A DNA stretch of 64,000 nucleotides, taken from NCBI GenBank assembly GCA_005656395.1, contig SRSI01000050.1, positions 2,480,001-2,544,000 of the forward strand. Direction: 5' to 3'. A model generated the notes under the pieces. That model was not told the origin of the DNA and did no database searches. It saw only the letters and a list, made by a program, of their open reading frames with translations. Source of the stretch: Strongyloides papillosus. Its lineage: Eukaryota > Nematoda > Chromadorea > Rhabditida > Strongyloididae. The position numbers were made by a program, and so were the translations under genes. Below, piece after piece: positions 46,891 through 58,499 of this stretch. Every line of letters begins with the position of its first letter. Position 1 is the first letter of the stretch.

Positions 46891-48301
46891 CGTCAGGATG
46901 ATTTGGTGGTACAATAAGACTACATTTATACTTTTTGTTAGACTCCAACAACTTGAGAGCTTCAACACCGTAGTATTTCTTATCATCTTCATCATATATC
47001 TGCAAGTGAAGTCTTAAATTTTTTACATACAAATCTTGAAATTGAGGAAATACTTGTTTATCACGTTCTAGATAACAATCCGCCGGAATATTGTTTATAA
47101 TTGTTTTATAATCAATTGTAAAACTATCAATTTCACCATAAATGTCATCGTCGATAGTTGTGAGTTCTTGTAAAGTATCATTTATTCTTAGACGAAGGTT
47201 TGCATTAAAATTTGGTACATTACAATAAGTTTGGACTTCAAATTTATCATTAAAGCCATCATTTTCATCATACCATCCTTTCATTTCCTCCAAAACCATT
47301 ATTGCTATTATTTCTCCAGAATAAAACTTAGAATGTTTAGTCAGTTGATGGACAGTTGTTCTGTTAGATTGGAAATTGTATTGAGGAATGCTGATAATGA
47401 ATGCAACGACGTTTTTATTGAATATATCCCACTCCTCGCAGATTAGTGTATTGTTTTCGAAAACTAATGAATATTCATCTACAAATAGAGTTGGTTCAGA
47501 TGCATAATATTGGTAATAATTATATCCAATATCAAGGGAAGGACCAAAATTTTGTTCAAGATGACCACAAAGGCAGAAATTATCTTCGCCTCTATTCCAA
47601 GGATTCATTAATTTTATATGTCTGTCAAATGAATCAGTTATTCCATCGGAAAAATGTATCATAAAATGATTGTTAGGATTGTATTTGGTTAGCCCATATT
47701 CTGAAACCCAGTTTTTGCTTGGACAGATAACTGCGTAAAGATTATGTATATAAGTAGGTACTGTAATAGTTCCAAGTTGAAATCTATTCTTATTATTTGC
47801 AATTTCTAGACTAATGTAAATGAAATCATTTGGCAGGACATCACCATGATTATGCATAGAAGTTTCAACGTTAATAATAGATGCAAATCCAATTCTGCAT
47901 TTTATTAGATTACAATGAAAGTCATCCGGTATATTGGACAACTTGAAATTTCTATTCGTTTCATTATTAGGTATCCATATATTTTCTAATTCTTGATCAT
48001 TGTACTTAATGTTGAAAATCATCTTATGATAAACCCGTAGTTGAGGTAAATTTTTTATATCTAGAGAAATTTTAAATACCAACAATTGTTTTTCTTTAGT
48101 TTCATTTTCTGAGACATAAATAGAAACTGGTGTTGAACGATTTTCTCTACTAGCTTGATATTCAGGACTTAAATTTCCCGTTTCTATAATTTCATACTGA
48201 TAAATAAGAGTATAATTTTCATCAGATGCATTTGTATAAATGAGTAAATTGTAGAAAAATAGTAATAATGATGAAGGCAGAATATTCAACAAAGCCTTCA
48301 T
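46769..48301 (-). CDS. Secreted or truncated paralogue of the 764-aa membrane protein (510 aa), probably decaying
   Basis: The 510-residue open frame has a signal peptide (1-25) and an ectodomain homologous to the 764-residue protein at 40208-42502. Shared elements include paired cysteines (CNLIKCRIGF), the CPSKNWVSEYGLTKY block and FCLCGHL with a PSLDIGYN block. It lacks a TM helix in frame. The last 25-30 residues (after VPPNHPDVEN) are a frameshifted tail of unrelated composition. The original C-terminus, with glycosylated stalk and TM helix, is still readable in another frame (46559-46890). It may now encode a soluble product, or it is an early pseudogene. A TATA-like element lies at about 48344-48353. 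The internally deleted relative at 39511-39815 shares the same frame break. Confidence 0.7.
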   Translation of the reverse strand: MKALLNILPSSLLLFFYNLLIYTNASDENYTLIYQYEIIETGNLSPEYQASRENRSTPVSIYVSENETKEKQLLVFKISLDIKNLPQLRVYHKMIFNIKYNDQELENIWIPNNETNRNFKLSNIPDDFHCNLIKCRIGFASIINVETSMHNHGDVLPNDFIYISLEIANNKNRFQLGTITVPTYIHNLYAVICPSKNWVSEYGLTKYNPNNHFMIHFSDGITDSFDRHIKLMNPWNRGEDNFCLCGHLEQNFGPSLDIGYNYYQYYASEPTLFVDEYSLVFENNTLICEEWDIFNKNVVAFIISIPQYNFQSNRTTVHQLTKHSKFYSGEIIAIMVLEEMKGWYDENDGFNDKFEVQTYCNVPNFNANLRLRINDTLQELTTIDDDIYGEIDSFTIDYKTIINNIPADCYLERDKQVFPQFQDLYVKNLRLHLQIYDEDDKKYYGVEALKLLESNKKYKCSLIVPPNHPDVENLILLKSMSSSLLEIRIYITIHFKIPLRILLTTPMEIT

Positions 48302-48990
48302 TAAAAGAAAAAATATTACAATGAAACAATAAATTATTGACGTTATATAAAAGATATTCTATTCATATTTCTGTACTAGTGAAATTTTTTAAATCTTATT
48401 AGAATTATGGTTACACAGAAGATATTTAACAATAAATTTCAAAGTATGTTCAAAATAAATGTTGAATTTTTTGAATTCTTAATGAAATAAGTCTACCTTT
48501 TGCGTATTTCTAAATGTTTATAAGTAATTAATAATTTTCTTAGTAAATTTTCCATTTTTTTTAAAAACGTTTGAAATATTCACGAAAACATAACAGAGAA
48601 AAAACAAAGGTTACTGTAATTTACATATATTTTGTATTTAAATTTACAGCACGAAAATGGAAGAACATAAATAATGTAATGTAAAATAATAGAAACAAAG
48701 TTTTATTTTTGTGAACTTCTTTTTCTTGGGATATAGTAGAGTTTCAGATCCAACTTTCATGATGTTATAATTATCCTTCTCCTCAAGATCATACATTTCT
48801 TTAACTTTTGTATCACAAATAACTTACAGTTAAAATATTTTCTTCTTAAGTATCATAATTGACGACCTTATGAACCTCCATTGGACATCTTTTCTTGAAT
48901 CTACACTTGATTTGTTAAATAAGTCTTTATTGTGTTTTCAAGTAACTGTAGCAAATGCCACGAATACAATTTACTTCCGATTTTACGTGA
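48302..48990. other. AT-rich gap upstream of the 510-aa gene
   Basis: Holds the promoter of the 510-residue gene with a TATA-like CTTTTATATAACG at about 48344-48354. No other gene is visible up to the MITE. Confidence 0.5.
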
Positions 48991-49170
48991 TACAGAAAAC
49001 CTAAACATTTCGATTTGACGTATACATTTTATATGAAAAAAGGATACGTTTGATAGCTCTTTTAAGCTTATGGTTTTACCTATTTTGCATGATCGGTTAT
49101 TTAAACATCACCTGCAGTTGGTAACATATTTAGAATGGTTAGTCAAATCGACATGTTTAGGTTTTCTGTA
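48991..49170. mobile_element. 176-bp MITE of Tc1/mariner type
   Basis: Element 48993-49168 has terminal inverted repeats of about 26-27 bp beginning CAGAAAACCTAAACAT. The two ends are near identical, with one mismatch. TA dinucleotides flank both sides (48991-48992 and 49169-49170), as expected for Tc1/mariner target duplication. The interior has no coding capacity. No other copy was noticed in the window. Confidence 0.75.
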
Positions 49171-49199
49171 AAGATATACTTTTATACAAGTAAACATTG

Positions 49200-50001
49200 T
49201 TGAAAACAATAAATGAATGTTATTATTGTTTTGCTATTCAAAATAACTCATTTATATATATTATACTATATGAATATATTCTTGAAATTCCCGGTATTAT
49301 TGACAATTATAGAAAAAGGGCATTCGCTTGGTAGTTTTTTTTAGACTTTTATTATAAGTTTTTACATAATAAAAATAATTTTATATATCATACTTTACTT
49401 ACACTTTTACTTACCATAATTTTCACATGTTAACAATTTTATTTTAGAATTTGGAATACGGTAAAAAAATCCAGCCCATAAAATAAATTTTTTTTTGGAA
49501 ATCATAACAGAACTTAATTTAATTATCAAAAATCATTTTAAAAGATAAATAGAATTCTAACTTTCTACAGTTTTGTTTCAAAATATCACATCATCGTTAT
49601 TAGTCAATAAAAGAATCATTTTTTAGAGATTTTGAATAAAATTTAGAAGAATTCTTATATTTTTTAATGTGAAGAATTTGGGGAAATTTCCTATATCTGT
49701 TATCTTTTTTATACAAAAATATATAGCTTATCGCTTTTTGATTAACGTTTTTCTGTTATTGGAATCCACCGTATAAAATATTAAAATTTTTCAGTCACCT
49801 ATTTTTCTATCAAAGCATCGAAACTTAGTAACATTGTTTGTAATTTGTTCTGATAATTGTTATCTATGATATATAAACATTATATAAATTTTAAAAGATC
49901 AAATACAAAATCTATAAAAAAATTTATTTATATTAAATAGTATATCATGACTTTACACAGTTTTGTATCATTAAATTATATTATGAATAATTGACAAACA
50001 A
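49200..50001. repeat. Flanking direct repeat R1 (pair of R2 at 57.37 kb)
   Basis: Similar over most of its length to 57370-58142 (offset about 8141). It includes CTATTCAAAATAACT, TTTTATTATAAGTTTTTA, TATCATGACTTTACACAGTTT and AATAATTGACAAACAAT. It lies directly 3' of the first chemoreceptor gene. No ORF is present. Confidence 0.8.
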
Positions 50002-50973
50002 TTAACTTAAATAGTCAAGTTCGACATCAGCTTGTGCTGTAGATGTTTTGAAACATTTAAATATATTTTTTATTCCACTTTTTAGTTCTCTACTAAAAAT
50101 TTTATTATACTTATATAAAAATCGTTTTATCTACACTTACCTTGAGTAAATAAGAAAATAAAAATCACCAAGAAATGGTAAATCAAACGCCCAATTATTA
50201 TAATAAACAAAAATATAAAAAAGTATATTCATTTCGTATTGCATACCTATAACTTTAAAAACAAAGAAAGCTTCAACAAGTGATAAAGTTATGAAGACAA
50301 AAATTGAGTATTTAATATAAATTATTTCTCTTTTGTAATAAGCGACAAATTGTCTATGTTTCCTTAATTCTAACATTGCCATTACATTGAAGATACATAT
50401 TGCAATTAAAATGATACCAAATAAAAATTCAGTATAAAAGATTTGGTAATAATTTACTTTCTTAGATGTAAAATACGGTATAAAAGAACCACTGAAATCT
50501 GAAAATTCATACACTGGTTTAAAAATAATAGTTCCAAATCCGATAAATGTTGATAATATAATAAAAAATGCTAATATTTCAATCATATTTGATCTTGAAA
50601 AATAGTCATTATATTTTGTAGGACATTTTACAGCTATATATCTATTTATACTAACTAGAAATGTAATAAGAAAAATAAAAGTTGCTTGTTGTGCTGCTAA
50701 AACATAGAAAAATGACGGTATCCAAACATTTTCTTCAAAATATTTTTTCGAAAATCCCCATTTAGGTAATTGAACAAGTACGTAGTTGATTATAATACAA
50801 ATAATCTCATTAACCATTTTGCAAACTATTATATAATAAAATGGTTTGTTAAAATGAACATTTTTCTTTCTGATTTCTTTTACTATCACATATACTGATA
50901 ATATCATTAAAAAAACGGATGGTATTTTATATATAAGTTGAGTCATTTCAGCAATAAAAATAATATCAAACAT
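50002..50973 (-). CDS. Serpentine chemoreceptor 1 (Srv/Srg-like 7TM GPCR, 307 aa)
   Basis: Exon 1 (50973-50141) and exon 2 (50092-50002), with a 48-nt intron (GTAAGT..TTTTAG), give 307 residues. The second exon supplies the intracellular tail (SSRELKSGIKNIFKC), which is too short to be found alone. Seven hydrophobic helices are visible, and helix 3 ends in SINRYIAV, the NRY motif of nematode chemoreceptors. The NKPFYYIIVCKMVNEI block before helix 2 and the C-terminal FYFLIYS are shared with the two downstream genes. The Srv/Srg superfamily is the best fit, but the class is not certain. It should act in sensory neurons. It is the first of three tandem genes in the same orientation, and exon 1 is 833 nt in all three. 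Confidence 0.88.
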
Positions 50974-52995
50974 TTTTATAAAATTATTTTTGCAAACAGT
51001 ACTCGAAATTTTCTTGTAAATTCACAGAAATAGATTACTCTAAAACTAACATTATTAGTTGATTAATAAAAGAAGTAATTTTATTAAATCACAATTGAAA
51101 AAAAATATCACTTGTAGTTAAAAATGGTGATTATTTTCATATAAACATGACAACAATTAACAATTCAGAAAAATGTAGTTTTACAAAATCGAAATTACTT
51201 ATTTTGACTTTTGGTATATAATAGATTTGTAGAAATTAAATCTTATATTAAACTAAAACTCTAATAATAGTTATTGGAAATAATAAAGTTAGATATTTTT
51301 CTAAAAGATTAACTAATGAATTTTATTCTAAACTTTAGACAAAGTTTTACCTTCCAATCTTTAATTTAAAAAATAAAACAAAAATAGTTGATAGAAAAAT
51401 TTATATATCGTTTTTTCTAAATGAGCATACATTCAATTGAAATAAAAATAACAATGAAATGATTTTTTATGAAGATATTATTATACTTAAGTTATTATCG
51501 TTGCAAAATAAAAAAAATAAAAGACAATAATAAATGAATATTGTTTTATTGCGTTTTAAAAAAACTATTTTTAAATTTATTTCAAAAGATTTTTTTGAGC
51601 TTTCTTTATTGAATATATTTATTAGAAAAAAACAATAATATTTTTTTTGAGATTATTTTATTTCTTTTTTTGAAGCACTTTTAGTTCTCTTTTGAAGCAT
51701 TTTTTGGATTTTTTTATACCATAAAAAACTATTAAAATATAAAAAGAAACTTTATGTTTATATGTTTTATTCAAATTATAAATAACCGGCATATTGAATT
51801 AAAAAAAATTACTGTAGAAAATATAATACCTATTTGTTTGCTCTATCAAAAGAAATAAACGCAATATTTTATTCATCACATAGTAATAAAGAAACGGAGA
51901 TATTATGTAATTTCAAAGAAATATATTTATTTATACTTGCCAAAAATGAATTCAATTATTTACCGTCCCACATCCAATTTGTTGAATACTGTATTAAATA
52001 TGGTAAATGATATTCTGGAGAATTCATCAAATGTCTACCAATGCTTTTTGTCTTGCTTTATATGTACATTTTTTTTTTGATTTATCTTCATATCAAAGAC
52101 AGAATGTTTTGAATATGGTTAGCAAGCTTCATAAAAAATAGTTGATTTGATCATTTTCTATATGTATCTTCAATCATAGGGAATCCACCTATAGACATAA
52201 TTTTTTTCATCAACGGTCTCTACTACATATCATAAAATCTTGAATTGAAATTTTAATATTTGAATATAAAGATTCAGGTAACTTCAAAGAGAATTTTATA
52301 TAGACTAAATATTTCCTAGTTAAGAATTATGTTCCTTTGGTAAAGCCCAAAGAAGGCAATAGAACTTTCACGTCTATATACAAAAGCCGTAATCACAGAT
52401 GGCTTTAGTTTGGTAATTAAACTACTTAAATATACTTCTACGACTAGTGTATTATTATTATTATAGGTAACATTGTGACTACAAAATCTTTATCACTAGT
52501 TTAAGTGATTCACACATTTAATGCGAATATACTTTCAGAATATTCATAAATCTTATATTTAATAATTTGTTTAGTTTTCAAACATCTTTTTGATGTCAAA
52601 CACCAGAAACAATTAGTGAATTCTTATGTAATTTATCACAGTCTCTCGTATAAATCTAATTACATAAAATGTCTTTTCATCAATATTGGTGCAAACCAAA
52701 TAAGAAACTGCAATAAAAATAATACAGTTAAGATAATATTAATTGTCGAAATTCAATCGAATCACTTTTTTTTTGTTTTCAATGATAATAAAATAGAAAT
52801 ATTAATGGCCATAATTGAAAAAAATGTCAAACTATACCACAGTTTTCTACAGTAAAATTTGTGGATCTTTTAATTCAGCTCTAAAATTATTCAATAATGA
52901 GTTTTACAATTGTTTTAGATACAAATAATCATAACAATCATGAAAGAGTTATTAAAACTTCATTAATATATCATATCTTTTGAAAGCCTTTAATA
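50974..52995. repeat. Spacer between chemoreceptors 1 and 2, duplicated with the next spacer
   Basis: Much of this 2-kb spacer is similar to 53999-55849 (offset about 2960-2980). Examples are the blocks around 51825-52030 and 54765-54985 and the blocks around 52815-52990 and 55630-55810. It contains no gene. A short ORF starting ATGAATTCAATTATT at about 51949 is not conserved as protein in the other copy. Confidence 0.75.
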
Positions 52996-53998
52996 TTATC
53001 CTATATTTTTATTTTTTGGCATGAATTGTTTTCGATAGGCAATTTCGACACCAACTTTTGAGGTTCGTTTTTTACAACATCTAAATATATTTCTGATTTC
53101 ATTTTTGAGTTCAGTACTTAAAATGTAATTTTACTTAATTATAAACGTAAATAATACATAATTACCTTGTGAAAATAAGAAAATAATAATCTCCAACAGA
53201 AATTAAATCAAATCCAATAACAATACAAAAATGAATTATATATCTAATTGAACTAATTTCATATTGTGCAGATATAAGTCTTAAAACATAAAAAACCTCA
53301 ATAGTTGCTAAAGTTATAAAAACAAAAACTGAGTATATAATATACCTCGCTTCTTTTTTATAATTCTTACTAATTTTTTTAAGTTTCTTTAATTCTAAAA
53401 TTGCTTTTATATTGAATATACAAGTTGCAATTGAAATAGTTCCATATAACACGATTGTGTAGAATATTTGATAATAAATTACATTTTTAGACCTAAAATA
53501 TGGTATAAAAAGATCAGCGAAATTAAATATTCTGTATACTGCTTTAAAAGGAATAGTTCCAAGCCCAATGAACGTTGACAATATGATAAAAAAAATTATT
53601 ATTTTAATTCTATTTGATTTTGAAAAATACTGTTCATATTTTGTAGGATATTTAACAGCTACATATCTATTTATACTTATTAAGAGTGTTATAAGAAACA
53701 TAAAAGTTGTATGTAGTGCTGCTAAAACATAGAACAAAGTTGCAATATAATCATTTTCTTTAAAAAATTCATTAAAAAATCCATATTGAGGTATTTTGTA
53801 AAGTGTATAATAAGTTATCATGTAACAAATATCATTAACCATTTTGCAAACTATTATAGCGTAAAATTGTTTGTTAAAACGAACATTTTTCCTTCTGATT
53901 TCTTTTAATATCACAAATACTGATAGTATCATTAAAAAGATGGCTGGTATTTTATATATAAACTGAATCATATTGGTAGCAATTATTATATCAACCAT
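52996..53998 (-). CDS. Serpentine chemoreceptor 2 (Srv/Srg-like 7TM GPCR, 317 aa)
   Basis: Exon 1 (53998-53166) and exon 2 (53116-52996), with a 49-nt intron (donor GTAATT, acceptor TTTTAAG), give 317 residues. Sequence and helix pattern are paralogous to the flanking receptors: seven hydrophobic helices, SINRYVAVKYP after helix 3, and FNKQFYAIIVCKMVNDI. The cytoplasmic tail is basic (STELKNEIRNIFRCCKKR), and its CC pair may be palmitoylated (inference). The tail is longest in this copy because the reading frame runs past the position where copy 3 stops. The acceptor AAG rather than CAG/TAG is unusual for the window and is worth confirming with RNA. No inactivating change is seen. Confidence 0.87.
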
Positions 53999-55849
53999 TT
54001 TTATAAGATTTATTTAATAAATAGCACTAGAAAAGTTTTTTATTGAATTTGCTGAAATTAACTACTCTAAAGTTTATATTATTAGTTGCTTAATAAAAGT
54101 AATAATTTTATTGAAACATAAATAAAAAAAATATTACTTTTACTTAGAAATGATGCTTATCTTCATATAAACATGGGATTAATCTAGGATCAAAAAAAAG
54201 TAGTTCTATAAAGACAGAAATATTCTATGTTACTATGGTCATACTAACAGATTTGTAGAAATAAGATCCTATATTAAACTATATCCTAATAATAGCTACT
54301 GGAGATCATTAAGATAGATATTATTTTCTCAAAACTTAATTAATGAATTTTATTTCAAACTCTATACATAGTTTTATATGTTCAATCTTAAATCTAAAAA
54401 TATTAAATAGATATTTTTTTATATCTTTTCTAAATGAGCATATATTCAATTGGAATAAAAGTGACAATGAAATGTTTTTTTTATGAAGATATTATACCTA
54501 AGTTATTATTATTGCAAAATAATAAAAGACACTAATAAATTATTTTTATTTTATTGCGTTTTAAAAATAACTATTTTTAATCTATGTAAAAAAGTTTTTT
54601 TAAACTTTCTTTATTGAATATATTTATTAGAAAAAACGATAACAGTATTGGTTCTTTTTTTAAACAGTATTTTTATACAATAAAAATAAAATTATTAAAA
54701 TATAAAAAGAAACTTTATACTTATATGTTTTATTCAAATTAAAAATAAACAGTACATTGATTATAAAAAAAATTACTGTAGAAAATATAATACTTATTTG
54801 TTTGTTCTATCAAAAGAAATAAACGCAATATTTTATTTATTAGATAGTGATAAAAAAACGGAGATATTATGTAATTTCAAAGAAATATAGTTATTTATAC
54901 TTATCAAAAATGAATTCAATTATTTGCCATCTCACATCCAATTTGTCGAATACTGTATTAAATATTATAGATGATACAATAAAAAGTTCATCAAATGTCT
55001 GCCATTATATTGTTATATTTGGTCTTATTTCTTTAATTTATCTTCTTATCGAAGACAAACAGTTTGAATGTAGTTAGTTAACTTCATAGGCAATGTTCAA
55101 TTTTTTCATTTTCTATAAATATCTTCAAATATGCAGAATTTACCAAAGAACATCAATATTGTTACATTCGTAGTCATTCCAGCACAAAATGAAATCTTGA
55201 ATTGCAATCTTAACATTTCTATACAAAGATGGAGAAAAATAAAAAGAGAGTTTTGTATCAATTAAATATTTTCTTGTTTTTAATTATGTTTCATTGGCAA
55301 ACTCAGGAGGAGGCAGTAGAACTTCCACATCTATATACAAAAACCGTAATCACAAAAGGCCTTAGGTGATTAAACTGCGTAAATCAAATTTTACTATTAA
55401 AGTATTATTATGTTTATAGGTAACTTTGTGATCACTGCATTTAGTTTAGGAATTAATAAAATTCACACACTTTCTGTGCAAATACTGAGAAAAAAATATC
55501 TTTTAAAATAAAAGTGCCAATAAAACTGTAAATGAAAAACCGAGTTAAAATAACACAATTGAAGTTACATTAACTGTCGAAATCTAGTTAAATTATCTTT
55601 TTTTGCTTCCAATGATAATGAAATATTAATGGTCATAATTGAAAAATATGTCAAACTATATCACAGTTTTCTTCAATAAAATTTGTGGATCTTTTAATTC
55701 ACCTCTAAAATTATTCAATAATAAGTTTTCCAATTGTGTTAGATACAAAATAATCATAAGAATCATAAAGAGTTATTAAAACTTCATTAATATATTATAT
55801 CTTTTAATGGTTGTTAATATTATCCTATATTTTTTGGCATTAATTGTCT
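53999..55849. repeat. Spacer between chemoreceptors 2 and 3
   Basis: Paralogous to the 50974-52995 spacer. It contains a 55-codon ORF starting at about 54910 whose counterpart in the other spacer differs at most codons and ends early, so it is not treated as a gene. Confidence 0.75.
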
Positions 55850-56815
55850 TTAATAGGCAATTGCGGCACCGACTTTTGAGATTCGTTTTTTACAACATCT
55901 AAATATATTTTTCATTTCGTTCCTAAGTTCACTACTAAAAGGGAATTTTACTTAATTGTCAACGTAAATAATACGTAGTTACCTTGTGAAAATAAGAAAA
56001 TAATAATCTCCAACAGAAGTTAAATCAAATGCAATAATATTGGTAAAGAAAAAAGTATATGTAATTGAGTAATTATCGTATTGTATAAATATAATTCTAC
56101 AAACAAAGAAAGCTTCAACAAATGTTAAAGTTATAAAAATAAAAATTGAATACATAATATAAATTACTTCTTTTTTATAATTCGTTCTAATTTGTTTATG
56201 TTTTTTTAATTCTAATATGGCTTTTAAATTGAAGATACATGTTGCAATTGAAATAGTCCCAAATAAAAAGGCGGTGTAAAATATTTGATAATAAATAACT
56301 TTTTTGGTAGTAAAATATGGTACAAAATAACTAGTTAAATAATATTTTCCGTAAACTGATTTAAAAAAAATATTTCCAAGCCCAATCAACGTTGATAATA
56401 TAATAAAAAATAGTGATATTTTAATCATTTTTGATTTCGAAAAATAGGAACTATAGAAAATTGGGAATCTTACAGCTATATATCTATTTATACTTATTAA
56501 AAGCGTTATAAGAAACATAAAAGTTGTTTGTTGTAATCCTAAAACAAAGAACAATTTTGAAATCCAATCATTTTCCTTTAAAAAGTTATTATAAAATCCA
56601 TATTTAGGTAATTTAAAAAATATATAGAAAGTGATAATATAAATAATCTCATTAGCTAATTTGCAAACTATTATGTAATAAAATTGTCTGTTAAAATTAA
56701 CATTTTTCTTTTTGATTTCCTTTATTATCACAAATACTGATATTATCATTAAAATAGTGGATGGTAACTTATATATAAGCTGAATTATCTCGGTAACAAA
56801 CATTATATCAACCAT
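55850..56815 (-). CDS. Serpentine chemoreceptor 3 (Srv/Srg-like 7TM GPCR, 305 aa)
   Basis: Exon 1 (56815-55983) and exon 2 (55934-55850), with a 48-nt intron (GTAACT..TTTTAG), give 305 residues. It shares the same seven-helix plan: FNRQFYYIIVCKLANEI, SINRYIAVRFP, and SVGDYYFLIFT before the junction. The tail SSELRNEMKNIFRCCKK matches copy 2, but the frame ends earlier at AIAY. Copies 2 and 3 share the same end of exon 1 and the same tail motif, so they are closer to each other than to copy 1. The upstream flank (to about 56950) still resembles the upstream flanks of the other two. Ligand and cell expression are unknown. Confidence 0.87.
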
Positions 56816-57369
56816 TTTTTAGAATTATTTTAGTAAATAGTATTGTAAAAGCTTTTTTGTTGAATTTATAGAAATTAATTACTCTAAAACTAATATTATT
56901 AGTTGCTTAATAAAAGTAATAATTTTATCAGAATATAACTTTAAAAAAATTCTCTCATATTAAAAATGAAAGTTATCTTTTAATAAAAACAAGATTAAAT
57001 TAGATTTCGAGTGATATGTCACTATTACAATAGAATTAAGTTATTTTAATTTTTGATATATTAACAAATTTTTAAAAATAGACTTTATTTTAAGTAAGTG
57101 CTTAATTAGTAGCTTTAGAATTGAACTTAATTAGACATTATAACCTCAAAATCCAATTTTAAAATTTAATTCGAGAACTCGGATTTGGCTTTGTATTTGA
57201 AGTAAATACTATATAAAGATAAAATTCATTATTAGCAAGCTAAAATCTTAGTAAAATAAATCTTAAAAAAAAGTAACCATGTGATTATAGTAAAAATGAC
57301 GGTAAATGATTTTTTTAAGGATTTATTTTTACATAAGTAAAATATTGTTATTAAAATAAAGATAATAAA
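56816..57369. other. Upstream flank of chemoreceptor 3
   Basis: The first 130 bp resemble the upstream flanks of the other receptors (ATTACTCTAAAACTAATATTATTAG). The remainder is AT-rich and unrecognised. Confidence 0.5.
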
Positions 57370-58142
57370 GAAAAATAAAAAATGAATGTCATTGTTGTTC
57401 GGCTATTCAAAATAACTTATTTTCATTCTATAATATAAACGTGTTCTTTGAATTTTCGGTATTATTGGTAATTAAAGAAAAAGGACAATGAGTTATTAAT
57501 CTTTTTTTAGAATTTTATTATAAGTTTTTATATTATAAAAATATTTCTATTATGTATTATCTCTTATTGTACTTTTACTTTTCATAAATTTCTCACGTGA
57601 GCAATATTATTTTAAAATTTTTAAATACTGTAGGAAGTTGCAACGATTAATTAACTTTCATATATGAAATTTTTAACAAAAATTATGTTAAATATCAAAT
57701 AAAATTTTACTTTTCTACAGTTTTGTTTCAATTAATCACATCAACATTTTTAATCAGTTAAAAAATCGCTTTGTTAAAAGTATTTTAGAAAAATATAATG
57801 AATTTTTATATTTTAAAATGTAAAGCACATGGGAAATTTTTTTATTTGTTACCTTTATTATACAAAAATATATAGCTTATTACTTTTAAATTAATGTTTT
57901 TCTTTTATTATAATTTACATTATAAAAAATTTCCTGCTGCTTAATTTTTTTTCCAAAATTTAATAACACTATTTGTAATTTGTGTTGCTAATTGTTATGT
58001 AGAATTTATATGGCATATAATTTTTAAAAAATTAAATACAAAATTAATATAAAATTTATGAAAGTATTTACTAATATTACATAGTTAATCATGACTTTAC
58101 ACAGTTTGTATTATTAAATTGTATTACTAATAATTGACAAAC
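57370..58142. repeat. Flanking direct repeat R2
   Basis: Counterpart of R1 (49200-50001). Similarity ends at AATAATTGACAAACAAT, just where a chemoreceptor stop codon would follow in R1. No receptor gene follows on that side. Confidence 0.8.
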
Positions 58143-58499
58143 AATCAGGAATTCTGATGACTTTAGAAGGATTTTTATATATGTCTATTAGAGCAACATT
58201 CATTTGAAAAAATTGTCCATTATTGAAGTTTTTAGCTTTGCTTTCTTGAAACGTTCCCTTAGGTGTTAGAAGCCGATATAGAAATTATATTGATTTCATC
58301 TAACAATCTGAAAGACAGACGTAAATATACTTATTGAGAAAAAATAAATGAAAAAATATCTATAATCATGAACTATACATTTAAGATTAATAAATTTAGT
58401 TTATTTTAGTAACAAATTAATGGTAACTGTACAATTATATACAAAATAAAATACATAGATAAAAAAATTATGATTATATATAAAGAATATACATTTTCT
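58143..58499. other. Gap downstream of icp-1
   Basis: About 350 bp between R2 and the icp-1 stop codon. No gene is seen. Confidence 0.5.

Noticed and set aside
51949..52080. Short ORF MNSII... shared in position with one at about 54910
   Set aside because: The two copies differ mostly by amino-acid-changing substitutions and end differently, so there is no sign of protein-level conservation.
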